Source: Succinivibrionaceae bacterium UBA3769
GTDB lineage: Bacteria > Pseudomonadota > Gammaproteobacteria > Enterobacterales > Succinivibrionaceae
Direction: 5' to 3'
DNA length: 18,671 bases
NCBI GenBank assembly: GCA_002372325.1
Contig: DFFT01000091.1
Span: 1-18,671, forward strand
Positions 1 to 7,725 of the stretch are shown piece by piece. Within the stretch, counting starts at the first letter, position 1; each line of letters begins with the position of its first letter. Both the position numbers and the translations under genes were made by a program. A model generated the notes under the pieces. The model had not been told where the DNA came from. It ran no database searches and worked only from the letters and a program-made list of their open reading frames with translations.

Positions 1-636
1 TCTGTCTTTGGCGTTTTGCAAGTATCATACAGTGTAGTTTATAAGATATCAATAGCAAGTTCAATTATTATTTGCATCAGAGTCTCAATTGTATGTTAAG
101 CAAATTTAAATGTCAAACTCCCGCCTAATATTAAATTTTATTTCTTAACAGAGCCTATAGCAAATTGGTTCATTACCAAGGGAAAAACGGCCGATCTGAC
201 TTAACATAATATGAGTACAGTGCAAAAAGTCGGTTTTGAGCAAAAATCAAAGTAACGAAGCCTTTATTTTAGCCATTTGTTATCTTGCAAAATGCCTTGT
301 TTTGACTTTTTGCACCAGACTCATAATATAGCACGTTGAGTCATCCTGTCTAAAATACCGCTTTCGCCGGAGTATCCCCTGGGCGTTTTCTCCCGAAAAC
401 AAGGCCGGTTTCATAAATAAGGCGGGGCCGGGATGCCCGTCTGCTTTCATGCAGGGCATGTCTGGCAAGCTCAGGACATAACAGCCATCTCGTTCCCCGT
501 CCGAAAAAGCTCCTTTAATCGCAGCTTAAACATATCTCAGCTCTACTCTCCCTGAATGAAAACCTCTTTCTCAGAAGGGCGGTTCCGGGATCTCCTGAGA
601 GGCAGGGCCGGATTCGGCAGCAATAACCGGGGATCC
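1..636. other. Noncoding stretch downstream of the minus-strand gene pair
   Basis: No convincing gene is seen here. The first 350 bases are AT-rich and the rest is near background composition. The stretch contains the inverted-repeat element listed separately (210-325). A 62-codon minus-strand frame at 280-468 runs across one arm of that repeat; it has no family resemblance that I recognise and no clear ribosome binding site. I saw no strong hairpin plus T-run that would end the minus-strand transcript leaving base 637. Confidence 0.55.
210..325. repeat. Segment bounded by 22-bp imperfect terminal inverted repeats
   Basis: The left arm (210-231) and the reverse complement of the right arm (304-325) match at 19 of 22 positions: TATGAGT, a 3-base mismatch block, then GTGCAAAAAGTC. 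The 72 bases between the arms are AT-rich and noncoding. The layout resembles a small non-autonomous element (MITE-like) or the two ends left after an insertion sequence lost its interior. Clear target-site duplications are not visible; the flanks share only short AT stretches. I found no other copy in this window. A bidirectional regulatory structure is the main alternative. Confidence 0.5.
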
Positions 637-1599
637 TTACTCCGCAGCCTCTTCCGGATCCTCCGGGAAGGAGGTCTTTCCGGCTTCATCCTCCCGGCGT
701 TTCTGTTCGTTAAGGAGTGTATTTCGCACATACCGGAAATAGGCGCGGTAGTGTTCCTCGGATTTGAAGTGATATTCCGGGAATATGATTCCGGATTCCG
801 CGGCGATCCTCCGAACTTCCTCTGGAGGGTTTTGGTCAAAGAACGATCTCAGTTCCTGCTTATGTCTGGCACGGCGGTTCCGGTTCCCGTTGATGCGGGT
901 CAGAAGCTCCTGGTCATTGCAGAAGCGGAGCCCTCCGAAGTCCGGCCTCGTTTTGGTGTAATGGATGCTGTAACTGGTTTTCCCGCAAAGAGAGCGAAAG
1001 TTTCTCAGGAAAGTCAGGTATTCCCTGATCCTTTCGGTGTCTCCCAGGGCAGGGAGTTTGCAGGCATAGGATATCAGGAAGCGCGTCAGACGGGAGTTGC
1101 CCCGGATCATGGCCGCTGCGGCCAGCTGGCAGATAATGGGCAGGTATTCATCGTCAGAGAAAAAGTCCCATTCCGTTTTGCTTCTGTAATTCATGTCCGG
1201 AAGCTCGGTTATTTCCTTCCATGTCTTAATGCGGAAAAAGGGAAAACGGCAGTCATCCCGGCAGTCATGGCATTTCAGGCCGGCTTCCTCCGCAGGAACG
1301 CAGTCCTTCTTTTCTCTTGCCAGAAAAACATAGTCCAGCGTGCCGGACACGGGATTTGCCGAACACAGGAAGCCCGTCATGGCCAGGGAGGGAATGAACC
1401 TTGCGTATGGCATCATTCCGAAGCGCTGGTCTTTGCGGAACAGGGGGATCGGGGTGGAGTACTTCCCGAACGTCTTTTCCAGCCAGGCGATGTCCTTCGG
1501 AGTTCCGGGCAGGCTTCCGGTTCCGGCGTATCTGAACTCCGCGGAAACGTACTGTTCGACCGTTACCAGAAAAGCGCCGTAGTCAGCGAGCTTAATCAT
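637..1599 (-). CDS. Unknown protein, downstream member of a tandem paralog pair
   Basis: The 320-residue product matches no family I recognise and is predicted soluble, with no signal peptide or membrane segment. It has a cysteine cluster (C100, C110, C113, C117) that could bind metal, and an FFDQNP motif near residue 253. The ATG is preceded by a purine-rich AAGGGAG and overlaps the upstream gene by 8 bp (ATGATTAA), so translational coupling is likely. Comparison with the upstream product shows D6, F10-L11, a Y-x-(S/T)-P motif at 47-50, cysteines near 100-117 and an FF-x-x-NP motif near 250 in equivalent places, so the two are probably diverged duplicates. The opposite strand also carries a long open frame (556-1689), but its protein is low-quality, Arg/Gly/Pro-rich shadow sequence. 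Function is unknown. Confidence 0.7.
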   Translation of the reverse strand: MIKLADYGAFLVTVEQYVSAEFRYAGTGSLPGTPKDIAWLEKTFGKYSTPIPLFRKDQRFGMMPYARFIPSLAMTGFLCSANPVSGTLDYVFLAREKKDCVPAEEAGLKCHDCRDDCRFPFFRIKTWKEITELPDMNYRSKTEWDFFSDDEYLPIICQLAAAAMIRGNSRLTRFLISYACKLPALGDTERIREYLTFLRNFRSLCGKTSYSIHYTKTRPDFGGLRFCNDQELLTRINGNRNRRARHKQELRSFFDQNPPEEVRRIAAESGIIFPEYHFKSEEHYRAYFRYVRNTLLNEQKRREDEAGKTSFPEDPEEAAE

Positions 1600-2596
1600 G
1601 GTTTTCTCCCTTGTTTTCCGGGGCGGCCGGGCTTATGCCGGATCCCGCGTCTTCAGGAACGATCTCCCTTCCTTCCCTTAATTCAGTGATAAAGTTTTCC
1701 AGAACCGGGAGCCCCTCCGGCTCTCTGGTGAGTTCATTCGCCATGAAGCCGTACGCATCCCGGAATCTTCCGGAAAACTCCCCGGTGCCGAAGGTCAGGG
1801 CATTGATATCGCACTGATATGATTCCGCGGGGTTTTCGGCAAAGAATTTCTGAAGAACCGGCCTTTCCAGAAGCCACTTTTCCCGTTTCGCTTTCAGATC
1901 CTCCAGAAAATCCTCCGGAGACACGACGGATCTTATGCACTCACGGAAGTCCGTTTCAGCGGGGTTAAAGCAGAAGGGTACGGGAGGATTCTCATGGAAG
2001 GTTTTCTGCCAGGCTTCCGTCAAGCAGTTCGCGAAGATCCGGGGGAACTTATTGTCGCAGAATTTCCAGAGCTCGGTCAGGCGGAACAGGATGTCATAGG
2101 CTTCCATGTTCTTTGCGGTCACGGCCAGGAGCAGGGCGTGAGCAAGGGCGCTGCTGCTCTCTTCCTTCCAGGAGAACTGGATGAACTTCCGGTGTTCCTT
2201 TTTGCCCTCCAGGGGTTTAAAAATGACATCCTCGGGGATCGTGTCCAGGAGGCAGATCGGATTTGTCCGGGAGTCGTTCCTCTGGCAACGGCAGTGTTCC
2301 CGATCCGGGAGGGGCTTCCGGGAAAACACCACGGCATAGATCCGGCGCCAGTCGGGATCGGAGAAGGCAGCGGCGAAATACTCAGCGGAGGCGGGGATCA
2401 CGAGACGTTTACCCCGGCCCTTTTTGCTGTCAACGCTTTCCAGCACGGGGGATCCGTAATCCGAGAAAAGCTCCTCGATAAAATCGCAGGATTCGGCTAA
2501 AAGCGGGAATTGAAGGCGCCAGCTGCAGTCGAAGCCGGCATTGGCATAAACGCGAACTGCGGTCAGAAAGCAGTTCCGGTCGGTGAAAAAAAGCAT
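1592..2596 (-). CDS. Unknown protein, upstream member of a tandem paralog pair
   Basis: The frame is open from a TTG at 2680, but I choose the ATG at 2596 (334 residues). It has AGGAA seven bases upstream, whereas the TTG has no ribosome binding site. With this start, D6, F10-L11 and the Y-x-S-P motif at 47-50 coincide exactly with the downstream paralog. The product has no signal peptide and no membrane helix. It carries cysteines at 102, 104 and 115 where the paralog has its Cys cluster, an FFAENP motif near residue 251, and a Pro/Glu-rich C-terminal tail. The gene is first of a two-gene operon, overlapping the next gene by 8 bp. It is transcribed away from the palindromic operator region at 2809-2886, which may control it. 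I do not recognise the family and assign no function. Confidence 0.65.
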   Translation of the reverse strand: MLFFTDRNCFLTAVRVYANAGFDCSWRLQFPLLAESCDFIEELFSDYGSPVLESVDSKKGRGKRLVIPASAEYFAAAFSDPDWRRIYAVVFSRKPLPDREHCRCQRNDSRTNPICLLDTIPEDVIFKPLEGKKEHRKFIQFSWKEESSSALAHALLLAVTAKNMEAYDILFRLTELWKFCDNKFPRIFANCLTEAWQKTFHENPPVPFCFNPAETDFRECIRSVVSPEDFLEDLKAKREKWLLERPVLQKFFAENPAESYQCDINALTFGTGEFSGRFRDAYGFMANELTREPEGLPVLENFITELREGREIVPEDAGSGISPAAPENKGENHD

Positions 2597-3335
2597 CTGG
2601 CTGTTCCTGATAAAGGTAAATACAAAGCGTCCGAAAACGCAATTATCGCGGAAGGGCGAACATGTCTTCAGAAAAGACAATCACTTTCGGTTTGTCACGG
2701 CGGGGATCCCATTCCCGCCGACTCCGCATCATTCCTTAAATTCTGTCTCGTTAATGCGACGCGTCATCGGATTTATGCCTGTGATCTGCCCGGTTCCTAA
2801 CTCGTGCCGTTATTGCGGATTGCATTTATAATGCAAGAAATATTAATAAAATAACACATAATGATTGCATTTACAACGCAATAACGATATGCTTGGAATA
2901 TGGGGGAAAGATTCCGATCGGCGTCTTTCTTCTGGCAGGAAACAGCTCCCGTCTATTCAGGGGACGGTCTCGGAAAGCCGTATCAAACCCGGATAAAAAG
3001 GGATTTTCAGAACTGCCGCCGCCCTTAACTTACACACTGCGGCGCGGACAAAAAGCGGTAAAATACGAGAGACAGAACATACAATTGATTCCTGCTGAAA
3101 AAGTGATAGGGCCCCGCCAAGTTTTATGGCGTTATCCGGGGATCTGCAGCCCTGAGCTCGCTCCTGCCTGTCATGGCCGAAAGTGAGGCCCCGGCTTTCC
3201 CAGAAATCTGCCGGCCGGAGAAACCGGAGCTTCTGATTTTTATCTGACGCATTCGCAGAGTCACGCAATAGACGGCAGAACAGACGGAATCATTTAAGAC
3301 GGAACACATACGGATACACAGGGTATAGCATAATT
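2597..3335. other. 739-bp noncoding divergent region
   Basis: This region lies between the minus-strand pair and the plus-strand gene at 3336. Its centre (about 2819-2890) is AT-rich and holds the repeated palindromes listed separately. A sigma70-like plus-strand arrangement can be read there: TTGCAT at 2865-2870, a 17-base spacer, then TATGCT at 2888-2893. It overlaps the second palindrome. Further right, a CCGG-AGAAA-CCGG hairpin sits inside CAGAA/TTCTG arms and is followed by a short T-run (about 3201-3245), a weak terminator candidate. A small RNA between these signals is possible. Open frames here (for example 2893-3186, TTG start) lack ribosome binding sites and look spurious. Confidence 0.45.
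2809..2886. promoter_or_regulatory. Operator-like pair of palindromes
   Basis: The sequence at 2820-2836 is a perfect palindrome, TTGCATT-TAT-AATGCAA. A near-copy, TTGCATTTACAACGCAA, lies 45 bp further on (2865-2881) and differs at two positions. The outer flanks are also mutually inverted: GTTATTGCG at 2809-2817 and CGCAATAAC at 2878-2886. The spacer is very AT-rich. Two dyads about four helical turns apart in a divergent intergenic region is the usual look of a cooperative dimeric repressor site. The helix-turn-helix protein at 4999-5517 is a candidate binder, but nothing in the sequence proves that. Confidence 0.6.
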
Positions 3336-4088
3336 ATGAAGGTATCAGAAGAGGAAATGGAGGCCAGACGGCAGCACCACCGCAAAATAGCGGAGGTTTA
3401 CGGCCCCCTGGATTTTGAGGAGCCGGCCATGCCGATCCTCCTTCATGACAAGCGGGAACAGCTTGTCTCTTTGCTTTCGAGCTGCGAAACTCTCACCAAC
3501 ATTGAGATGGATTATTGCCGTTTTTTCAAAGACATAGAGATGGAGTGCAGCGATCCCGCAAGGGCTCCCTACATCGAGGGATGCTACATCTACGGCACCT
3601 ATACCATAAACCGCGACTCCTGCGGCTCCTACAGCGGAGAAATCGAATGCCTTAAATCCGTAACTGCCGTTATCCCGGAGCTTCCCGGCTTCCTGAAGAT
3701 CCGCTCCCGGAACCGGAGTTATTTTTTCCGGAACTGCGCCCGGAGCTTTGAGCCTCTGGAAAAGCAGCAGCTCAGCGTTCATGTTTTTGAGCAGGAAAGC
3801 AATCTCATCCCCTTAATGCAGAAGGAAATGTCCCGGTCGGACAGCCATATCTACTGCTACGGCGTCTGGCATGACCCGGAGATTTATAACGGAGATTATA
3901 CGGAGATCCTAAGCGGTTATTACTGGGATAAGTCCGTGTCATCCGCCGCCCTGATGAAAAAGATGTCCTTCGAGGGGGCTTATCTGGTATTCATGGATGC
4001 CGGAAGCTACTATCTGCAGAAGCTCCCCGACTACAGCCCCGCGGGAGCCCGCATTCTTGAGGTTGATTTCCGGAACAAGCGGGGGTGA
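3336..4088 (+). CDS. Unknown cytosolic protein, 250 residues
   Basis: The product is rich in Tyr, Cys and acidic residues, with no signal peptide, membrane segment or recognised catalytic motif. The N-terminal 15 residues are highly charged (MKVSEEEMEARRQHHRK). A Gly/Tyr/Cys-rich central part near residues 80-105 suggests beta structure. The start is uncertain: no good Shine-Dalgarno sequence precedes the ATG at 3336, and the in-frame ATG at 3357 has GAGGAA too close to it. It is the first plus-strand gene after the divergent noncoding region. The next gene lies 276 bp downstream, so co-transcription is possible but not tight. Codon quality over the whole frame, compared with poorer alternatives, supports it as real. 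Function is not assigned. Confidence 0.6.
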   Translation: MKVSEEEMEARRQHHRKIAEVYGPLDFEEPAMPILLHDKREQLVSLLSSCETLTNIEMDYCRFFKDIEMECSDPARAPYIEGCYIYGTYTINRDSCGSYSGEIECLKSVTAVIPELPGFLKIRSRNRSYFFRNCARSFEPLEKQQLSVHVFEQESNLIPLMQKEMSRSDSHIYCYGVWHDPEIYNGDYTEILSGYYWDKSVSSAALMKKMSFEGAYLVFMDAGSYYLQKLPDYSPAGARILEVDFRNKRG

Positions 4089-4353
4089 TCCGCCCCATGT
4101 CAGCTGCCGCTGCCACAAAGCGACCAGCCGGGAAACCAGCTTCGAGGAAAGAACAACAGTCTTCCGGGGTAGCGGGGATCCGGCTGTTCCATAGCATGGG
4201 AATCCCGGACGGAGCCGTTCTGATGTCATCCCGGCAGAAAAAGCATATCTTCCGGGTGTTCCGGGAATCCCGAAATAATCAGACGATCCGGAACCTCGGC
4301 CCCTTTCCGCCCGGAAGGCATCTCAAATATCAGCGCTTAACCCTGAAAAGCAC

Positions 4354-4358
4354 AGGAG
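4354..4358 (+). promoter_or_regulatory. Shine-Dalgarno supporting a TTG start
   Basis: AGGAG lies six bases before the TTG at 4365. This is the strongest ribosome binding site in the area and is the reason for choosing a non-ATG start for the gene that follows. The first in-frame ATG comes much later. Confidence 0.6.
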
Positions 4359-4364
4359 ATCATC

Positions 4365-4901
4365 TTGGACACAGCTTATGCAACCGTAAGTTACCCGGAG
4401 ACCGCCCCCAGTCAGCTCAGAATTCTGGACATCTGCGAGTATCTTTTCCAGAAAAGCGACAAAAACGAAATGTTATTCGGCATTATGCCCAGCGGTTTGG
4501 AAGCAACTCTCAGGATCACCGAGATTGATTTTCCGAACTGCGAGGTCAGGGCTCTGGTAAAACAGAAAAACGACGGAACGAAAAACGACATAACGGATCC
4601 CGAGCCCCTGCTGAAGCTCCTTCTGAAGTTCCCGAATCAGACCGCCATTATCAACGACGGGCTTTATGCTGTCATCGTCTCATATCTCAGATACCAGGAA
4701 ATACCGGAGGATAAATGGACGGAATGCCTGCTGAGATCCGATGACGAGCAGAAAAGCTGCCGCATGGTCATGCTTAAGAGCAAAAAGGGGTACCTCGAGC
4801 GGTGCGGCATGAACTACGATCCGGAAGCCCTTTCCTGTTTCAGCGTGTCTCTGACGCTGGCAGAGGAAAACACCGGGACAAAGACAGCCCCTCCCGAATA
4901 A
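4365..4901 (+). CDS. Unknown protein, 178 residues, TTG start
   Basis: The product is probably soluble and acidic overall, with no signal peptide, membrane helix or motif that I recognise. The TTG start is supported by AGGAG six bases upstream. The C-terminal ten or so residues are polar and probably disordered. The gene sits between another unknown gene and the coiled-coil/helix-turn-helix gene, 97 bp from the latter and on the same strand, so the three may share a transcript. An overlapping GTG-started frame (4085-4528) fills the gap before it, but its Arg/Ser/Pro-rich translation and 160-base out-of-frame overlap mark it as a shadow. Function is not assigned. Confidence 0.55.
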   Translation: MDTAYATVSYPETAPSQLRILDICEYLFQKSDKNEMLFGIMPSGLEATLRITEIDFPNCEVRALVKQKNDGTKNDITDPEPLLKLLLKFPNQTAIINDGLYAVIVSYLRYQEIPEDKWTECLLRSDDEQKSCRMVMLKSKKGYLERCGMNYDPEALSCFSVSLTLAEENTGTKTAPPE

Positions 4902-4998
4902 GCCGGTATCAGACAGATAATAAGCCGCGCGTTAGGAAGATGCGGTTTTTGCGGTCCCTGAAAAAACTGGGCAGTCATGACACAGGAAGAGAGTTTTA

Positions 4999-5517
4999 AT
5001 GAACAGCAGCAAAGAAAAAGAAACTGAAAACATGGCCGGAAATCCGGAAAGCGAGAATCCGGGAGCGGCAGATGAAGATCTGGATCTCGTCAGCGCCGTC
5101 AAGGAGTTCACCCTGAGACAGAACCGGATCCGCTCGAATATCACCAAAGTTACCCGGGACATGATCAGCGTTATCAATGAACTGGAAAACGTGAAAAAAG
5201 ATTTTCAGGAGCTTTCCGGAAAAATAGCGAAACGTAATCAGAGGGCGGCGGAGGAATGCCAGAAGGCCACGGATCGCCGGAAATACACTACCCCGGTGAA
5301 GAAGAATCTGGATGACGCAAGAGAGATCAGAAAACTCAATGCCATCATCAAAAGCCAGGGCATTGGCATGGCGGATTTCGTCAAACAGATGGACATTGCC
5401 AACCGCACCTTCTACCAGAAGGTCGAAAAGCATTTATTCACCATGAGAGAGCTTAATTATCTGAGAGATGAACTGTCTCTCACAGATGAGGAGTTTATGC
5501 GGCTGTTTTTTACCTGA
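4999..5517 (+). CDS. Coiled-coil protein with C-terminal phage-repressor-like HTH
   Basis: This is a probable DNA-binding regulator of 172 residues. Residues 1-30 are acidic and disordered. About 33-110 are heptad-like and charged (many E, K, Q and L residues), suggesting a coiled coil. The last 60 residues resemble the short XRE/Cro-type proteins of phages and phage-like islands: a helix with MADFVKQMDI, a recognition-helix-like NRTFYQKVEK, then a RELNYLRDELSLTDEEFMRLFF ending, where those families usually show an LTxEE...IFF close. The start has a good AGGAAGAGAG ahead of it. Having the helix-turn-helix at the C-terminus after a long coiled coil is unusual for small repressors. It could regulate this island through the 2809-2886 palindromes. 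A structural phage-like role is the alternative. Confidence 0.6.
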   Translation: MNSSKEKETENMAGNPESENPGAADEDLDLVSAVKEFTLRQNRIRSNITKVTRDMISVINELENVKKDFQELSGKIAKRNQRAAEECQKATDRRKYTTPVKKNLDDAREIRKLNAIIKSQGIGMADFVKQMDIANRTFYQKVEKHLFTMRELNYLRDELSLTDEEFMRLFFT

Positions 5518-5535
5518 TGATGATCCTGCCCTGAT

Positions 5536-5565
5536 CAAAACAGTCATCGCCAAAACAGTCATCGT
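5536..5565. repeat. 15-bp tandem duplication
   Basis: CAAAACAGTCATCG occurs twice in direct succession with a 15-bp period (14 of 15 positions match). It lies in the 139-bp gap between the helix-turn-helix gene and the methyltransferase remnant. It is probably a small slippage duplication; a binding-site pair is possible. Confidence 0.6.
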
Positions 5566-5656
5566 TATGCCGGAGACTGATTTCGACACGTAAGTGATGG
5601 CGGGGGTGATGCCGCTTGCAAACGTAAAAAACGGCGGGGAAAAACGGTGAATCATA

Positions 5657-6530
5657 ATGAACAGAACAACACCTCATATCGTACAGTATCAGGGCTCCAA
5701 AAGAAAACTGGCGCCTCAGATTTTACGGTATATGCCGGAAAGATTTGACAGGCTTATTGAGCCCTTTTCCGGCATGGCGGCGATTTCCATAGCCGTGGCA
5801 ATGGAACACCGGGCAAATTCATACGTCATCAATGATCTGAATAAACCCCTCGTGGAGATGCTCAAAGAGGCTGTCGAAAATCCTGAGCGTCTGGTTGATG
5901 ACTGCCGAAAAGTCTGGGAAGAGCAATTTTCCTACGGCGTTAACCATCCGGAGCATTTCTTTCTTGTTCGCGACAGGTTCAATGACGGCCGGAAACCCCC
6001 CGAAATATGCCGTATTTGATTGCAAGGTGCGTAAAAGGCGCTGTGCGGTATGGTGGTAACGGAAAATTCAATCAGTCCCCGGACAGGCGCCAACATGGCA
6101 CCAATCCTGAAACTTTAAGGAAAAACGTCCTGGCCGTTTCCGGCCTCCTTAAGGGAAGAACCAGTTTTTCAGCCCTTGACTGCCATGATGCGCTCGCTAT
6201 GGCACGTCCCGGTGATTTGGTGTACCTGGATCCGCCGTATCAGGATGTTACGAATGCGAGAGATAACCGTTATTTTTCCGGGGTGCCGTTTCATGAATTC
6301 GCGGAAGCATTGCAGGCGCTTAATGACAGGCGGGCAGACTATCTCATTAGCTATGACGGAACTTCAGGCAGCAAGGAATACGGCGAGAACCTGCCGGAAA
6401 GCCTGGGGTGCCAAAAAATCATGCTGAATGCGGGGTTTTCAAGTCAGGCTGCTCTTTTGGGAAAAAATCCGTCATCTTTGAAGCTCTTTACATCAGTAAC
6501 TCTCTTGCGCCGCGGATTCCCGTTCAATAG
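5657..6530 (+). pseudogene. D12-class DNA adenine N6-methyltransferase, frameshifted
   Basis: The reading frames together encode a Dam/D12-class adenine methyltransferase (about 291 residues when repaired, normal for the family), which would methylate adenine in DNA using S-adenosylmethionine. Visible motifs are QYQGSKRKLA (motif X), EPFSGMAAIS (motif I), NDLNKPL, FNQSPDRRQHGT, LVYLDPPY (catalytic DPPY, about 6220-6240), YLISYDG and LNAGFSSQAALLGK. Frame 1 (from ATG 5657) goes out of phase at the C6 run 5996-6001; one extra C would restore the downstream frame into MPYLIARCVKGAVRY. That frame loses phase at the A6 run 6462-6467; one extra A would give SVIFEALYISNSLA and a stop at 6528-6530. 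The terminator just after that stop supports the repaired reading. It could be a true pseudogene, a phase-variable gene, or homopolymer sequencing error. No restriction enzyme partner is evident. Confidence 0.85.
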
Positions 6531-6551
6531 CCTGGCGGCAGGCTCTTCTTC

Positions 6552-6599
6552 GCTGTTTCCGGAAAATGTTTTGAAAATTCCGGGAACGGCAGCGTTTTT
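6552..6599 (+). terminator. Rho-independent terminator after the methyltransferase
   Basis: GCTG...CCGGAA pairs with TTCCGG...CAGC around an A/T-rich loop, with a small internal asymmetry, and is followed by TTTTT at 6595-6599. It begins about 20 bases after the stop codon predicted for the repaired methyltransferase. Confidence 0.6.
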
Positions 6600-6676
6600 C
6601 AGGTTGCGATCCGGTAGAATCGTGGCAGGGCTTTTCCGGATGAAGAGCCGCCTTTCGAGAACACGAGGACACAGCC

Positions 6677-7639
6677 ATGAAAATGATTAAGAACATGCTG
6701 ACCCTGGGGGCCGCTCTTTTAGCCTGCGGCGGAGCCTGGGCGGAATCAGAAGAGACAGAAAATACCAATGCCAGGGTGGACGCAAAGTATCAGGCAGAGG
6801 ATCTCTGGAATTATCCCGAAGCCTTCTACGGCCGGCATTTCACAGCCAAAAACGGCGCCGGAGAGGCCTATCGCTTTATGGCTAACTATACCGGCTTACC
6901 GGAAAACTACGCCGACCCGGATGTGATTATCACAGGCCGGGTGAAGGATTATCTCAAGTGTTCATCCATGGATTTCAAGTCCTCCAGGGGCGAGGATGAA
7001 ATCTATGAGGGCGATTCCTTCAAAAACTGCCAAACTCCTTCCGGGAAGGTGTTTAACGGCAGCGTTTCCTGCACCGGCGGCTTTTACTGGGTTACCCTTT
7101 ACACCGCTGATGTTCCTGAGACCGATGCGGAAGCCCTGGAGAACTATGACACCGACTTCATGATGACACTGGCGGCTCAGGATGCTCCTTCCATGGAAAT
7201 GCCGGGAGAGCGTCTTCCCGAGAATCTGCCCAAGGGCTATGTTCTTTTCCCCACCTTTGTTTATCCTCTCAAGGATGTCTATTCCTATGTGGCTAAAACC
7301 TACATAAATCCGGCCACGGGCAGGATTTTCAGCTACCAGATCATGCCGGAAAAGAATCTTGAGGACTACGACATCAAGGAAAGCCTTAAAGAGTTCTGCG
7401 GCAAGGACTATAAGCAGACTCCGGAAAAGGACGGCAGATTTGAGGTTTCGAGCTGCACCTCACGGCAGTGGGTCAAGCCGATTAAGGTTACCGGCGTTGT
7501 CATGAAAAAGAAGGTGGCCGGCGGCCTTGTGGTAACAGATTTTTACAGTGAAGGCATGCCCCAGGAGGAAGCGGAGTTTTTTGCCAATGAGCTGGGGGAC
7601 AGGGTCAAGAACCTGAAGCCTGAGGATTTTGAGATGTAG
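6677..7639 (+). CDS. Exported protein of unknown function (signal peptide or lipoprotein)
   Basis: The 320-residue product starts with MKMIKNMLTLGAALLACGGAWA, a positively charged start and hydrophobic core. Cleavage after AWA (residue 22) by signal peptidase I fits well. LLAC at 14-17 could instead be a lipobox, so a periplasmic lipoprotein is possible. The mature part is acidic, with five cysteines (in KCSS, NCQT, SCTG, FCGK and SCTS contexts) that may form disulfides, and many aromatic and Gly residues suggesting a beta-rich fold. I recognise no family. The start has GAGGA seven bases upstream. It follows a terminator, so it likely has its own promoter, and it precedes the diguanylate cyclase gene by 189 bp. 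A sensory partnership with that membrane cyclase is only a guess from proximity. Confidence 0.75.
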   Translation: MKMIKNMLTLGAALLACGGAWAESEETENTNARVDAKYQAEDLWNYPEAFYGRHFTAKNGAGEAYRFMANYTGLPENYADPDVIITGRVKDYLKCSSMDFKSSRGEDEIYEGDSFKNCQTPSGKVFNGSVSCTGGFYWVTLYTADVPETDAEALENYDTDFMMTLAAQDAPSMEMPGERLPENLPKGYVLFPTFVYPLKDVYSYVAKTYINPATGRIFSYQIMPEKNLEDYDIKESLKEFCGKDYKQTPEKDGRFEVSSCTSRQWVKPIKVTGVVMKKKVAGGLVVTDFYSEGMPQEEAEFFANELGDRVKNLKPEDFEM

Positions 7640-7668
7640 AGGAAGGATGCGCCCCCGCCTTATATAAA

Positions 7669-7706
7669 GCTCCCGGACAGCTGCCCGGGGGCCGGCCTCC
7701 GGGAGC
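7669..7706. other. GC-rich hairpin after the exported-protein gene
   Basis: GCTCCCGG (7669-7676) pairs perfectly with CCGGGAGC (7699-7706) around a GC-rich loop that can itself fold. It lies 30 bases after the stop codon, where a terminator would be, but no T-run follows, so it may act as a 3' end protector or weak attenuator rather than a classical terminator. Confidence 0.4.
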
Positions 7707-7725
7707 GCATTCTCAGAGGACATCT

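Noticed and set aside
556..1689. Long plus-strand open frame (377 codons) opposite the minus-strand gene
   Set aside because: Its translation is Arg/Gly/Pro-rich with no family feel, and it overlaps fully with a minus-strand gene that has a ribosome binding site, operon overlap and a paralog next door.
2597..2680. Longer N-terminus (TTG start at 2680) for the upstream unknown gene
   Set aside because: No ribosome binding site precedes the TTG, while the ATG at 2596 has AGGAA at good spacing and aligns exactly with the paralog's N-terminus.
2893..3186. 97-codon plus-strand frame in the divergent noncoding region
   Set aside because: It starts with TTG, has no ribosome binding site, and its translation has no recognisable fold or motif.
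4085..4528. GTG-started frame overlapping the preceding stop codon (GTGA)
   Set aside because: The overlap looks like coupling, but the product is Arg/Ser/Pro-rich and overlaps the better-supported TTG gene by about 160 bases out of frame.
6531..6690. C-terminal extension of the methyltransferase frame to base 6690
   Set aside because: It reads through the terminator and loses family similarity at the A6 run; the alternate frame gives the expected C-terminus.
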